The position numbers and the translations under genes are program-made. From Planoprotostelium fungivorum (taxonomy: Eukaryota; Evosea; Variosea; Cavosteliida; Cavosteliaceae), in NCBI GenBank assembly GCA_003024175.1, contig MDYQ01000440.1, forward strand, positions 1 to 12,721: a DNA stretch of 12,721 bases, read 5' to 3'. Below the pieces are notes generated by a model. The model did not search any database, was not told the DNA's origin, and saw only the letters and a program-made list of their open reading frames with translations. Position 1 is the first letter of the stretch. Each line of letters starts with the position of its first letter. Below are positions 1 through 8,984 of the stretch, piece after piece.

Positions 1-431
1 TCAGGCTTGTGGGCTGCGTTCTTCACCTGGGCCATCCTCAAGGTCAGGAATCAGAGCGTCACCTTTTATTTCATTTTGTTTATCATTTCAGGTGTTAGAC
101 CTCATCATGGGCCTCCGTCTTCGCGATGAGGAACTCGGTTTAGACGTAAAAGATCACGGAGAGACCGCTTACGGCTGGCAACACTACCACCAGCAGCAAC
201 ACGAAGTCCTCCTCAACGTCGATGGACAGGTCACCACGAAGCATCTCGTTCCATCGTCCTCACATCTTGCAGGTATTAGACACGAATGAGACGACACGTG
301 TTCTGGTCGCCGCCGCCAGCAGTGTCCTCTCCCTCTCACGATCGCAGTCGAGAGAGAATCTGCTCAGCAGCTACGGGACCATGAACGAGAGAAGATCGAG
401 ACAACCCAGCGTCATCGGTTTAGACCTGTAA
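1..431 (+). CDS. Ammonium transporter (Amt family), C-terminal end, partial
   Basis: The 5' part lies outside the window. Proposed exons are 1-42, 92-229 and 273-431; the introns 43-91 and 230-272 (49 and 43 bp) are GT-AG, and all junctions are phase 0. The spliced product has 112 residues. It starts in the last membrane helix (GLWAAFFTWAILK) and runs into the cytoplasmic tail, where LRLRDEELGLDVKDHGETAY matches the conserved Amt tail pattern (LR...EE..GLD...HGE.AY). In the family this tail contacts neighbouring subunits and gates ammonium uptake across the plasma membrane. After the HGE motif come a His/Gln-rich stretch (HYHQQQHE) and a Ser/Arg-rich extension ending in IGLDL and TAA at 429-431; these are likely cytoplasmic and could be phosphorylated (inference). 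Without the second splice the frame would stop at 289, so the exact tail depends on that intron. The family call is firm; the extension is less certain. Confidence 0.85.
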
Positions 432-816
432 TAAATCAGATCGATTAGACGATTCTCCATCTTACATGTTCTCATTTGCATTCGATGATCGTCGCTTCGG
501 AATTCGTTTGACAAACCCGAGGATTCACAGTAACCGAGGAAGGATCAACTCTGACGTCCACGGAGTCCATCTTCCGTTCTTCCTTATCTCACAAACTTCC
601 TCCTCTTCTATGTCTACTCTCTCGCTTGGATCATTCATGATGTGTCTGCGGTGCACGATGATGATGCATCAAGGGAGGGAAAAGTGAGATTTTGTTCTGT
701 GAATGTCAGTCGTTCGACCGTAGACACGAGGCCCGCGCCGGGCAATCGGAGGATTAGACGTGGCCGAGCTCTAGAACCACCTCGCCGAGACACTCAGACC
801 GATCACAATCAGCAAC
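432..816. other. Intergenic region without a recognisable gene
   Basis: This holds the 3' flank of the ammonium transporter gene and the 5' flank of the next gene. Short open frames exist here (for example 466-687) but they show no domain, signal peptide or splice logic and overlap each other. No tRNA-like or repeat structure was seen. Confidence 0.5.
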
Positions 817-1134
817 ATGCAAGGCAACAGTATCTTGAAGAGAACCGATTCGAAGACACTGAAGAAGAAGGTATCCTTCTCAGAAGAGCTGACGACCGAT
901 GCACCATCATCTCCTAATCAATACTCGTTTCGAAAGAGAAATCCATCACCACCGGCCAGTCCCGTCATGCAAGTGGAGCTTTATACAGAGACCCAATTGA
1001 TGCAGTACCAATTCATCTCAGGATGTTTCATCTTGGCGTGTCTTACAATGGCAATTTTATCTGCTGGAGCTGAATTGGCTATCAGCACCGAAGTCAAGTC
1101 TAGATATCTGGGGTTCTTAATGACCAAAATGTGA
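817..1134 (+). CDS. Small single-pass membrane protein with a PP1-docking-like motif, unknown function
   Basis: A 105-residue single-exon ORF. Its N-terminal half is hydrophilic and basic (LKRTDSKTLKKKVSFSEEL, residues 7-25) and contains KVSF at 18-21, which fits the RVxF motif used by regulators to bind protein phosphatase 1. The motif is preceded by basic and followed by acidic residues, as is common in real sites. A Ser/Pro-rich linker with SP sites follows (residues 30-50). One hydrophobic segment spans about residues 66-89 (FISGCFILACLTMAILSAGA), followed by a short basic tail. The expected topology is one membrane helix with the motif half exposed to the cytosol. No family was recognised. 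The start was chosen because the upstream frame lacks a better ATG. The gene lies 245 bp before the Vps55 gene on the same strand. The docking role is inferred from the short motif only, which also occurs by chance. Confidence 0.55.
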   Translation: MQGNSILKRTDSKTLKKKVSFSEELTTDAPSSPNQYSFRKRNPSPPASPVMQVELYTETQLMQYQFISGCFILACLTMAILSAGAELAISTEVKSRYLGFLMTKM

Positions 1135-1378
1135 CGAGCACTGAATAGCCATTGGTGCGAGCTGTTAGAATTCACATAGAGCACTGCATAGTGTGCGTCT
1201 ATGAAGCTGTACGTGTACGATAAGAGAAGTGAACAAATAGATAATCGATTTTGAAAGTTTGGTCACTCTTGTTGTTTGTTGGCGGTTTCAACGAAAGGGA
1301 GCAAATTTTTTTCTCTTTTCAAGGAGAACGATCGACTCACAAATCTCATCGGACAGTATCGAGTAACATCACACATCC

Positions 1379-2057
1379 ATGGAGGAAGATGGAACTATCA
1401 ACGTGAAAGGTGATTGACGAATCCATCTTTGTTGTATTGAATTGAATGAATCATCGCTGACCGCATTTCAGTGTGAGTAATGGAATAGAGTTCTTAACCT
1501 CTGATGTGAGATAGAGTCTTGGTTTTAGCGACGAGCACCATGATTGGAGTTGTTCTGAATCTTCTCGCTTGCATCTTGTGGCATAACTGGCTTCCCATCA
1601 TCGTCGGTGGGTCATCCTTCTAATTCAGACCGATTCATTGGACATCATCCACTCACTCCAATAACAGTAATCACCTACTTCCTTGCTCCCCTCCCGAATT
1701 TCATCTTTGGAAGATGCACCGTCGACACATTCGATAATACGAGGTACCCTTTATTACATCGCCATTACGTCACTGACATCAATGCAGCTCATACAAAGAC
1801 ATGGGTTATTTCTTGACTGGTGCTTTGGTCATCAGTGGATTCGCTCTTCCAGCTGTTCTTGCTCACGCTCAAATTGTGAGTAGATGAGATGTCCATTCTT
1901 GAAACATCACAAATCGCACCATCTCCACACATCACATCATGTTTATAAATTACAGATCGAAATCGCTCCCTTGGCTATGTCCATCGTAGGCGGTCTGATC
2001 GTCTACGCCACAATTCTGTATTATATTAGAAGGTTTCACCCAGAAGAACAACACTGA
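1379..2057 (+). CDS. VPS55: Vps55 / LEPROT (OB-RGRP) family endosomal membrane protein
   Basis: Five exons: 1379-1409, 1529-1606, 1668-1743, 1788-1875 and 1956-2057. The introns (119, 61, 44 and 80 bp) are all GT-AG and the phases are consistent. They give a 124-residue protein ending HPEEQH and TGA; family members are usually about 130 residues. Four hydrophobic segments are visible (about 14-27, 31-50, 68-89, 91-115). The APLPNFIFGR stretch after segment 2 corresponds to the SPIPHFIAKR region of LEPROT, and GYFLTGALVISGFALPAVLA matches the third helix of the family. Vps55 works with Vps68 in late-endosome-to-vacuole transport in yeast; animal members affect receptor surface levels. The N-terminal 10 residues (MEEDGTINVK) come from a separate small exon before the longest intron and are the least certain part; that intron could hold alternative splice sites. 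The rest is well supported by splice sites joining one conserved frame. Confidence 0.88.
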
Positions 2058-2444
2058 TGAATGAAATCCATACGTGGACATCATCACTCGTTTTCAAACC
2101 GTTTACGAATTCACATATTTCGTATTATCTGTAACCAACATGATGATGACACATGGGATGTCTTCTCGAACGCTGGTGTCGGATATCATGCGGCCTCATG
2201 ACGTTTCCATCCTATTATTATGATATTTGTCTGTATATACCTGAGGGGTCGTCTTCCTTTTGGGCTGAGCGAGAGCTATGGCCGTGTTCGTGTGGCCCAT
2301 TCCTGAACGGAGATGAAAAATGAGCCGTCCTGCGGTATAGGAGGACCTTGTGGGCCTCTGACCGCGAGATAGAAGCGACGAGCCATTTTCGGCCCTCCTT
2401 TCGCGGAGACTGCAGTATATTATTCTGACTGAATCATTCTCGCA
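2058..2444. other. Intergenic region, probable GH5 upstream region
   Basis: The 387 bp between the Vps55 stop and the GH5 start hold no supported gene. The long minus-strand frame crossing it (2196-2723) runs into GH5 exons 1 and 2 and is read as a shadow. A TATA-like stretch (gtatattatt, 2414-2423) lies about 25 bp before the GH5 ATG; this is suggestive only, since the transcription start is unknown. Confidence 0.4.
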
Positions 2445-4092
2445 ATGACCAACAACTATCAGGCGCTCCTCATCTTCTGCTTGTGTGTCAGCGCTGCGTT
2501 CGCTCAGACGGATTGCCAGAAAGCAAGGTTGACCAACCTTCTCGCTGGAAAAACCAAACCTATCGGTGGGATAGACATCATTTCGAAATGGGGTGACGAA
2601 CGCAGGTGTAAACCTCGGCAGTTGGTTCGTCCTTGAGAGCTGGATGTCTCCTCTCCCTTGGTCCCAGAATGGATGCAGTGCTAGCCAGAACCCCGGTTCG
2701 TACATGTTGGAACAATGCCTCAAATCGTGAGTTGAAATTTACTTCTGAACTACAATGTTAACGGATTCGCAGCAAGGGAGTGAGACAGAGCGTGATGAAC
2801 AACCACTGGAACACCTTCATCACCGAAGCCGACTTCTCCAAGATGTCCGCCAACGGCGTCAACTTTGTAAGACTGCCCGTCGGCTGGTGAATCTCATAGA
2901 CGTCACCCAACATGTTCTTCAGACTCACATGTCTCACCAGGTGGAACATCTACGACGCTCAGGGTGGCGTCGCTACCGCCAAGCTCAACAACAGCGTCTC
3001 CCCCGTCGACTATCAGTCAGGAGCCCTAACTTACATTGACAAGGCTTTCGCCTGGGGAGCCAAGTATGGAATCGGTGGGTGTCGATATAGAGTGTGTGAG
3101 GCTGACGGATGGGAGGTATTCTGTTGTGCATGCATGCGGCACCCGGCAGCCAGGGAGGTACCGATAACTCTAGCCCTCCAGATGCTTCCGGCAAAGTGAG
3201 ACCTTCTAACGTGATGATGATCTGATGCACGTGTCAGTACTACTGGGACGCATACCAGAACAACCAGGACGCCACAGTTGATGCCATCTCTCTGTACGCT
3301 CAGAGATACGCCAACAGCCCTGCTCTGTGGGGTATCGCTCTCTTAAACGAGCCCAGAGGTTCCGTGAGTTCACACAATCATCACCTCGCCAACATCATCG
3401 AATCTCATCATCATCACATCGCGTATCACAGTCATACGAGTCCATCTCATCATCGCGGACCTCACCTGATCGATCTCAAGTTGAACTCTCTCACTCGCTA
3501 CTACCTCAACGCTTACGCAGCCATTCGAAAGTACGTTTCCACCAAGGCCATCGTCCTCAACCCCAGAATCGTTCCCTTTGAATCCGCCTCTGAGAGTGTG
3601 TGGACTTCATTCATGCAAGGCAGCCAGTACACCAACGTGTGGTTCGACCTCCACCTCTACTCTTGCTTTGGAGGTGAAGATCATCGCCATGATGTCGTCG
3701 GCCGATCGACGTTCAGGTCCCGCCGACAAGAACAACTCTGCCGACGCCATCAATTACGTGAAAAACGACCGTGTCAGCCAGATCCAAGCTTACCGCAAGG
3801 TGAAGACGTGACTCCTCTTCTGTCGCTGATTCGTCATCAGGCCCAACCCAACAAGAAGTTGCTCATCGGTGAATGGGCCGGAGCGAACAACTTTGGAGAC
3901 AACAATCTCGTCGGTTTCGTCAACGCACAGATGAACGCATTCGCCAACGCCGACGGCTGGTCCTTCTGGTCGTGGCAGGGAAGCGGCGGCGGCTGGAACT
4001 TGCAGTCCATGCTCAATGCAGGTGAGAGAGGAGAACAGAGAGTCCACTGAACGTGTGCAGGTATCAACCGCAACCAATTCAGCCAGTGTTAA
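2445..4092 (+). CDS. Secreted glycoside hydrolase family 5 enzyme, exo-beta-1,3-glucanase-like
   Basis: Ten exons: 2445-2565, 2606-2726, 2773-2886, 2941-3074, 3116-3195, 3238-3363, 3481-3673, 3717-3799, 3841-4021 and 4061-4092. The nine GT-AG introns are 39-54 bp except intron 6 (117 bp); together the exons give an uninterrupted 394-residue protein. A signal peptide (residues 1-20, hydrophobic core ALLIFCLCVSAAFA) indicates secretion. GH5 landmarks follow in order: GVNLGSWFVLESWM near the start, GVNFVRLPVGWW, MHAAPGSQGGTDNSS, LLNEPRG (NEP glutamate, the expected acid/base), WFDLHLYSCFG, and LLIGEW (the expected nucleophile glutamate) followed by FWSWQGSGGGWN. The layout resembles fungal and oomycete GH5_9 glucan 1,3-beta-glucosidases, so hydrolysis of beta-1,3-glucan from food organisms or the cell's own wall is likely; a related beta-glucan substrate remains possible. 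One oddity is that the segment before the conserved histidine reads ILLCMHAAPG, where exo-1,3-glucanases usually have an IDLHGAPG-type sequence. Confidence 0.9.
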
Positions 4093-4235
4093 GACGAGAC
4101 CTCTACAATTGTCGATTAATACACTTGTGTGTTTTCTTGTCTTCATTTACGGTGTCGAACGCGCGCACATCTTGAACTGGCGATCGCCAGGATCGTGTCC
4201 CTTCGAACACGAAAAAATATATGTGCTTGTCATGA

Positions 4236-4375
4236 TATTGTCCAGCGGGTTCGTTTTCATAACCTTTAAATTTTTCACGTTAACAAACCGAGTTGCTAAT
4301 AGCAACAGGCACGATATCAACCGTGTTTTTGTGTACTAATTTTAAATGGTTTGAAAACGAACCCGCTGGACAATA
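4236..4375 (+). mobile_element. MITE copy 1 with terminal inverted repeats and flanking TA
   Basis: The 136-bp element (4238-4373) begins TTGTCCAGCGGGTTCG and ends with the reverse complement. The first 22 bp form a perfect terminal inverted repeat, and similarity continues imperfectly to about 38 bp. TA dinucleotides flank both ends (4236-4237, 4374-4375), the target duplication typical of Tc1/mariner-type transposition. A 7-bp palindrome with a one-base spacer (4292-4306) lies near the centre. It has no coding capacity, so it depends on a transposase elsewhere. It sits about 145 bp after the GH5 stop codon. An identical inverted copy lies at 11325-11460. Confidence 0.92.
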
Positions 4376-4561
4376 TTTCCTTGAATAGTAGTCAGATAGG
4401 TCCTCTTCCCCTGAATTCAGAGGTCAGACTCACTGCTCCTCTGAGGGGCACTCCGCCCGTCACGCTTCAACACTTGGCTTTTTTCACAATTCATCAGATC
4501 ACATCACGCATGCCAGGTCCCCATCAGAACAACCTCTTATTCCAAAAGGGTCAATAGATCG

Positions 4562-4685
4562 ATGGATACCGCAATTGTTGGTGAGTAATGGAGCTCTCTT
4601 CTTCCTAACATTCCGAGCAGGTATCCATACAAAGTTAAGAGTTCTCTCGAGGGTAGCCAGGAGTGAAACACAAGTAGGTAAGTGA
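4562..4685 (+). other. Possible short spliced ORF, unresolved
   Basis: An ATG at 4562 reads 6 codons, then meets a 40-bp segment (4581-4620) with GTGAGT donor and GCAG acceptor, very like the GH5 introns nearby. Joining across it gives a 27-residue peptide beginning MDTAIVGIHTKLRV and ending at TGA 4683-4685. A second good donor (GTAAGTGAG) at 4678 suggests further exons, but no acceptor gave a continuing frame. No family was recognised. It could be the start of a decayed gene or chance. Confidence 0.2.
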
Positions 4686-5125
4686 GACACGATACATACA
4701 GATACGATGTTAGACATTCAGTTAATAATTAGACTACCATTTTGCATTGGAGTGGCTCTCTTTCATTACTAACATCGCCAGAGTAATCGTCGAAGCACCT
4801 GAAGACTGATGCAAGACAAACGGTCCTCAACCCCTGAGAATATGCGCCTCCATCAATTCAACGCTCGCTCACACGCGGCAAAGAACGCCACAAATTATCC
4901 TTTTTGTGTCAGGTAAGATCATATGATGAGATGAACAGTCCTCCCATACAATGGGATTAGGTGAGGTGAAATAAATCAGCAGCCAACCGCTTCTCCTCCT
5001 CTACTCCCTGTGCTTCTGTTGTACCTATCCTCCAGTGTCTGTGTGGCGTGGTGCCTTGAGAGACATGGGTCAACCTGGTGTTTTTGCTGAGTGCCTTCCA
5101 CTGTGGCTTTGCCCATCTGTATTAT

Positions 5126-5151
5126 GATCATCTAGAGCACCCTAGATGATC
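5126..5151. repeat. Perfect 10-bp hairpin
   Basis: GATCATCTAG and CTAGATGATC flank a 6-base loop (AGCACC). It lies in a non-coding region just before an AT-rich segment that contains further small palindromes. It does not match the histone 3' stem-loop. The role is unknown; it could mark the end of an unrecognised repeat. Confidence 0.5.
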
Positions 5152-5311
5152 GATAATAAATCTATTCGATTGAATCGATGCTTTTATTTGATTTATCTAC
5201 CTCTATACGAAATTTTGTGATAAAATTATTTTTCTGTTTTTCGGTCGGAAAGGTTAGGAACCAAGTCCCGCGGATAATAAGGCGTTCTGGGCGTCAAATT
5301 TGAAATGGTAA

Positions 5312-6672
5312 GAACGTCATGAACAGGTTGAGCGTGATGCTGAGGAGATGATTCAGGTGTGGATGGAAATGCGGAAGGGACACATGGATATTCTCACAAA
5401 CAAGATGAGACAGTTAATACAGATCAACAGAGAAGAGTGATACAGTAAGGTCACTCTACCTTCCAGGCTCAATCTCTTCGTCTCTGACAGTCGATGTAGG
5501 AGGGCTGAGATGAATGGCAGAAATTGGAGTCTGTTCCTTTATAGTCGTGGAGGTGATTGAACCATCTTCATTGAATGATCCATGTATTCATCATCAGAAT
5601 AGAATGAACAACAACTGAATGATGGTGTCGAATACAAATGGATGGAACGAAGGTCTATGGGACTACCTGATGCTGTCTTTGGCAATATAGAAAGGAAGGA
5701 GAAGGCAGCTGGATGCAAGGCACAAGAAGAGAAGGAAGGAGAGCAATCGAGATGACCAATTCAGATGCAGACAAAAGCATGAAGAGAAACAGCGTAATGA
5801 TGTGAAGGAAAGAGACTCACTTCACTTTGTGCGTCTCATCATACAATACGTTGATCATCACTTGCATCAGAGACCAGCGATCTGAGTCAGTTCCAGGTTA
5901 GACAAGACGATGAGGCTGAGGAAAGATTGCAAGTTCAAGCGTATCAAGAGGAACTTGAGGATGTTGACAGTCATCTCTGCCTCGAGCAGGCCAACCGTTT
6001 CATCACCACAATGCCCGCCTTCAACCATTGATCGAGACAGTCGATGGAGAAGTTGGCTACCTACAAGTTACCCAGAGTCATGGATCAGATCTTCGTTCAC
6101 ATGAAGAGGAGCGACAAATCTCCCGGCTATCCCATACCCAGGTTCCTCAGAATAATAGTCGAGTCTGCCCAATCGACAGAAACCATCAGGGAACCCGTGA
6201 AGAAGAGGGACTGGGAGAGTTGCAGTGGAATCTTCACGAGAAGGTCCTCTGTACAAGATGGAATCAAGTCCATGGTGGAGTTGAGGAAGCAGCAGAACCA
6301 GCAAAGGGCTGTGAACTGTCGAATGTTGAAGCACAAAGAGTTAGATGTGATCAAGTAGATGGGCAAGGCTGATCAAGAGTTGATTGATCAGGAGGTGGGA
6401 CATTCCAATCGTGGACAAGATGATAACGATTCAAACAGGTGCTCACCTTGACGAAAGAGGGAAAACTTGATGAAGATCAGATTGTCCATCAATCGCGTAA
6501 GATCACACATCACATCCATTGTGAGAGATCAACTTGCCAAGAAGGCAGGAGAGATGTTGAGAGTCTATTGAAAGTCGAACGCTCTGTTGTACGTTCGTCC
6601 CAGAGTGATCATCTCACTGTACGTCTTCTCTTGCCAACTGTCCTCCAGATGAAGGGTGTCACTGAGGAGTAG
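5312..6672 (+). pseudogene. Broken, charged coiled-coil-like coding region, unrecognised
   Basis: The + strand is purine-rich and carries several consecutive open stretches in different frames with strongly charged, helix-favouring residues, each ended by a stop. Examples are HEQVERDAEEMIQVWMEMRK (ending at 5440), a Lys/Arg/Glu-rich stretch of about 58 codons at roughly 5700-5885, VRQDDEAEERLQVQAYQEEL (from about 5898, stop near 6026), the 104-residue frame at 6044-6358 (PGYPIPRFLRIIVESAQSTE) and the frame at 6439-6672. Acceptor-like CAG sites precede some pieces (such as the CCAG near 5897), but I could not find donors that join them into one frame. The likeliest readings are a decayed gene for a coiled-coil protein or one with introns I failed to resolve. 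No family was recognised, and chance frames in purine-rich DNA cannot be excluded. Confidence 0.3.
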
Positions 6673-7082
6673 TAAGCTCAGTGGAGAGGGTCAAATCTTG
6701 ACAACCTGCACGATAGGTACAAGATGAATGTCAGGAAGCAAAGTGAAGGTTGTAATTCACTTGTAAATTTAATAATGTAAATATTTGGGTCGATCGGTAA
6801 ATAGGTGATTGTAGATGTAAAGAATTAAATAATAAACGCGCATTCGAAGCGCATCAGTGATCTGCGGATCCGCCGTCTTCGTATTTTAGCTGTGAAAGGT
6901 AGTGGGTGCTCGTAGGAGACCACTCTAGACTCGTTAGAGTCTTACAATGAAGTACGAAAACATGGGAGTATAATTAGACTTACCGTTTCAGATGATCATC
7001 ATCATGGGCTACAGAGCACAACATGACTGTCCGGCCACTCCTGCTTTGACAATGTTGTACAATCAACACAACATACATACAG
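6673..7082. other. Intergenic or unresolved, partly AT-rich
   Basis: The segment 6750-6840 is AT-rich with AATAAA-like stretches (AATAATAAAC near 6828) and may hold the 3' flank of the preceding broken gene. The rest has scattered short frames only. No tRNA-like or repeat structure was found. Confidence 0.35.
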
Positions 7083-7300
7083 GAATTTGAAGAGGTTCTG
7101 GGTGAGGTAGAAGGCAAGGTTGAAGGCGTGCGAGTCTCGGCATCGAAAGAAAGAGAGCCAAGTTCCAGATGGACATTCACTTTGGTTCTCAGATCATCAC
7201 GCTCCAAAGAGGTGAGCAATGTTACAAGGCGAATCGATCTTGCTGTCGGTGTCACTATGCGTTACAGATATGCCAAATAGAAGTACGTTCTAACGCATAG
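7083..7300 (+). CDS. Possible terminal exons of an unknown spliced gene
   Basis: After a TACAG acceptor at 7082, the frame 7083-7211 reads EFEEVLGEVEGKVEGVRV and continues through SSRWTFTLVLRSSRSKE. A GTGAGC donor and TTACAG acceptor define a 56-bp intron (7212-7267), and the frame resumes at 7268 with ICQIEVRSNA and a TAG at 7298-7300. The alternation of charged and beta-like residues (WTFTLVL) looks more like protein than noise, and the intron matches those of the firm genes. The upstream exon could not be identified, because the in-frame sequence before 7083 has a stop and the alternative upstream frame is offset. A minus-strand frame (6980-7255) overlaps and is an alternative. No family was recognised. 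Confidence 0.28.
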
Positions 7301-7464
7301 ATTCCGGCTAGTTTCGAGCTTTGATGTCTAACGCTGGCTTCTCTGCACCGGCTACCAATGATCTTCCCGCCCGGGGGATCATTACTAGACGAAATGAGAG
7401 AGATTTCACTGTCTTGGTAGATTCCGTAGAAATAAAGTTTATCTCCTGTTAGTTGATGCCGGGT

Positions 7465-7563
7465 CACGTGGTGAAGGTATGAAGGAGAGAGAAGGCATTC
7501 GAAGCCACACGAACACAAGAACACACGCACACACGAACACGCTACCTCAACAACAACACGAAC
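7465..7563 (+). promoter_or_regulatory. Probable 5' leader/upstream region with AC-rich low complexity
   Basis: A palindromic CACGTG (E-box type) lies at 7465-7470. From about 7503 to 7563 the + strand is almost free of T and repeats ACACGAACAC-like units, ending directly at the ATG of the small secreted ORF. Unstructured A/C-rich leaders are typical of efficiently translated 5' UTRs; the regulatory reading is inference. Confidence 0.35.
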
Positions 7564-7728
7564 ATGCATTCTAGACTCACGACACTCCTCTTCGTGATCG
7601 CCTTTGCATCGGCCACCACCAACACTGCCGTTAGACTGTTAGGTGTCGATGGAGGCTATCCCAACATCCTCTATAACTTCTTTGCCACCGAGCCTGCAAC
7701 CGTCAACACTGAATTGTTTAAAGCTTAG
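7564..7728 (+). CDS. 54-residue secreted-type ORF, probably a truncated gene start
   Basis: The ORF begins MHSRLTTLLFVIAFASATTN, a convincing signal peptide (Arg at position 4, hydrophobic core at 8-14, small residues at 15-18). The mature part (VRLLGVDGGYPNILYNFFAT) is short and ends at TAG 7726-7728. The coding sequence has the GC-rich third positions of the firm genes, but base composition turns AT-rich right around the stop, and no donor was found that extends the frame. It is therefore probably the first exon of a secreted-protein gene cut off by repeat insertion or decay. A genuine small secreted peptide is the alternative. No family was recognised. Confidence 0.45.
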   Translation: MHSRLTTLLFVIAFASATTNTAVRLLGVDGGYPNILYNFFATEPATVNTELFKA

Positions 7729-8885
7729 GATACAGAATACAAAGATTAGAAGCAAGAAGTGTGAACTGAAGAATCTGATAACCTAAAGGGATTATTTGAG
7801 AAGGAGCTAGCATCATACAATAATGTGATGGGAGCGCAATCCCACACACAACCACCATTCTTGTGAAACGGAGTTATAACTTTACTCCGTCTCTTAGAAT
7901 CTGTTGTGGCAGAGTGCCCTCATGACGATCTCATGGCGGAAGCAGGGGAAGAGGGAATTTATTGTTCTGTGTGAGGAAATGTTCATTTCAACCAAACACA
8001 CAACACACAAACTCCTCAGCATGTACAATGGAGGGTGCAATGCCCCAAACAGGGGAGTGGCTGCACAAATTAGAGACAAGGCTCCAAAAGGTAGTGCAGT
8101 GCAACAGGCTGCAAACAAGTAGTGCACTGTAACAACAACAAAAGTGACTGCCCAAACACCACCAACCTTCACAACGCTGCGGCAAATGGGAAATAGAATG
8201 TGTTGACCTCACCATCACCATAAAGAACCATGAAAATTCCTGTTCCTCTCTGTATTGTCTAGCCAAGCATGGTATAATACAACTTCATGCAGACAGAGAT
8301 TTCCACACAGTTTGCAAAACAATTGAATGGTCTTGTGAGCCACAAATAAATTGATTATATTTCAGCTCAGCCTATTCATATGCAGCTGCCTTTTCCTCCT
8401 TGTGTCTTTTGTATGATTTGAGTGTATAGATTTCCACCCAGACTGCATAAAGCCAGTACAGAGCGCGCGAACGCCTACAAATGTTTTGCAGAGGATTGCC
8501 AAACAGAACACAGGAGGTGAGCATTCAGTGCGAGGAGGCCTCAACACGATTACAGAAGTCTGAATATTTCAATTCAATTGTTTAAAGATACAGTAGGTCA
8601 GTAGCAGGAGACAGGTGAGGAAGGACGATCCTAGTCCTAGCGGCAGCTCAAGAGAAATGGCCTGACATTTTAATAAACTTGTAAAAAATGTCCTTTAGTG
8701 TATCAATTGGCTCTATAATATGAGATGTAAATATTTTGAACTCGTTACAGGAAAGTGAACAGAATACCTACTAATGTGCCAATAGCACGCCCTAATCTGT
8801 CTATATCTGTGCAGTTCATGTGCTGTAATTTCCCAAAATTGAATAGCGCTTTATGTTGTGCATTAGGATACTGTCCTGTCCAGTG

Positions 8886-8903
8886 CAGGTTCAGGTTCAG
8901 GTT
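8886..8903. repeat. Three tandem CAGGTT hexamers
   Basis: Three perfect CAGGTT units in a row, followed by TTATTC and a short CCCC-GTTA-GGGG hairpin. Together with the downstream hairpin and A10 tract this could be the end of a short interspersed element, but boundaries and a second copy were not found in the window. Confidence 0.5.
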
Positions 8904-8966
8904 TTATTCAGATATCAGTTTGACCCCGTTAGGGGCTGCTAAGCCATTGCTGGCCAACTGATAACT

Positions 8967-8984
8967 CTGGACTCTGCAGTCCAG
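8967..8984. repeat. Perfect 7-bp hairpin
   Basis: CTGGACT and AGTCCAG pair around the loop CTGC. An A10 run follows at 8996-9005. Function unknown. Confidence 0.5.

Larger units (their letters stand above)
4376..5311. other. Region with no firm gene
   Basis: No conserved domain or long convincing frame was seen. It contains one possible mini-gene with an intron-like segment (4562-4685), a perfect hairpin (5126-5151) and an AT-rich palindromic stretch just after it (about 5152-5196, with TCGATT/AATCGA pairing). Confidence 0.4.

Noticed and set aside
2196-2723. 175-residue open frame on the minus strand
   Set aside because: It runs antisense to the first two GH5 exons, which have a signal peptide, family motifs and splice sites. 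It shows no domain of its own.
3364-4050. 228-residue plus-strand frame read as a separate gene
   Set aside because: It is GH5 exons 7 and 9 read through introns 6-8. The frame is lost between the motifs unless these introns are removed.
3790-4146. 118-residue minus-strand frame over the GH5 3' end
   Set aside because: It mirrors conserved GH5 exon 9 (GEW and FWSWQ motifs on the plus strand) and is a codon-bias shadow.
4678-4704. A 24-bp intron extending the mini-ORF at 4562
   Set aside because: It would keep a frame open, but it is far shorter than the 39-bp minimum seen in the firm genes of this window.
7894-8266. Overlapping frames of 72-92 residues on both strands
   Set aside because: No domain, signal or splice logic, and both strands are open over the same bases. 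Nothing favours either.
7713-8587. ATTGTTTAAAG at 7713 and again at 8577, considered as a target-site duplication around an insertion
   Set aside because: An 11-bp match within a window of this size is expected by chance, and the sequence beyond the second copy does not resume the interrupted ORF.
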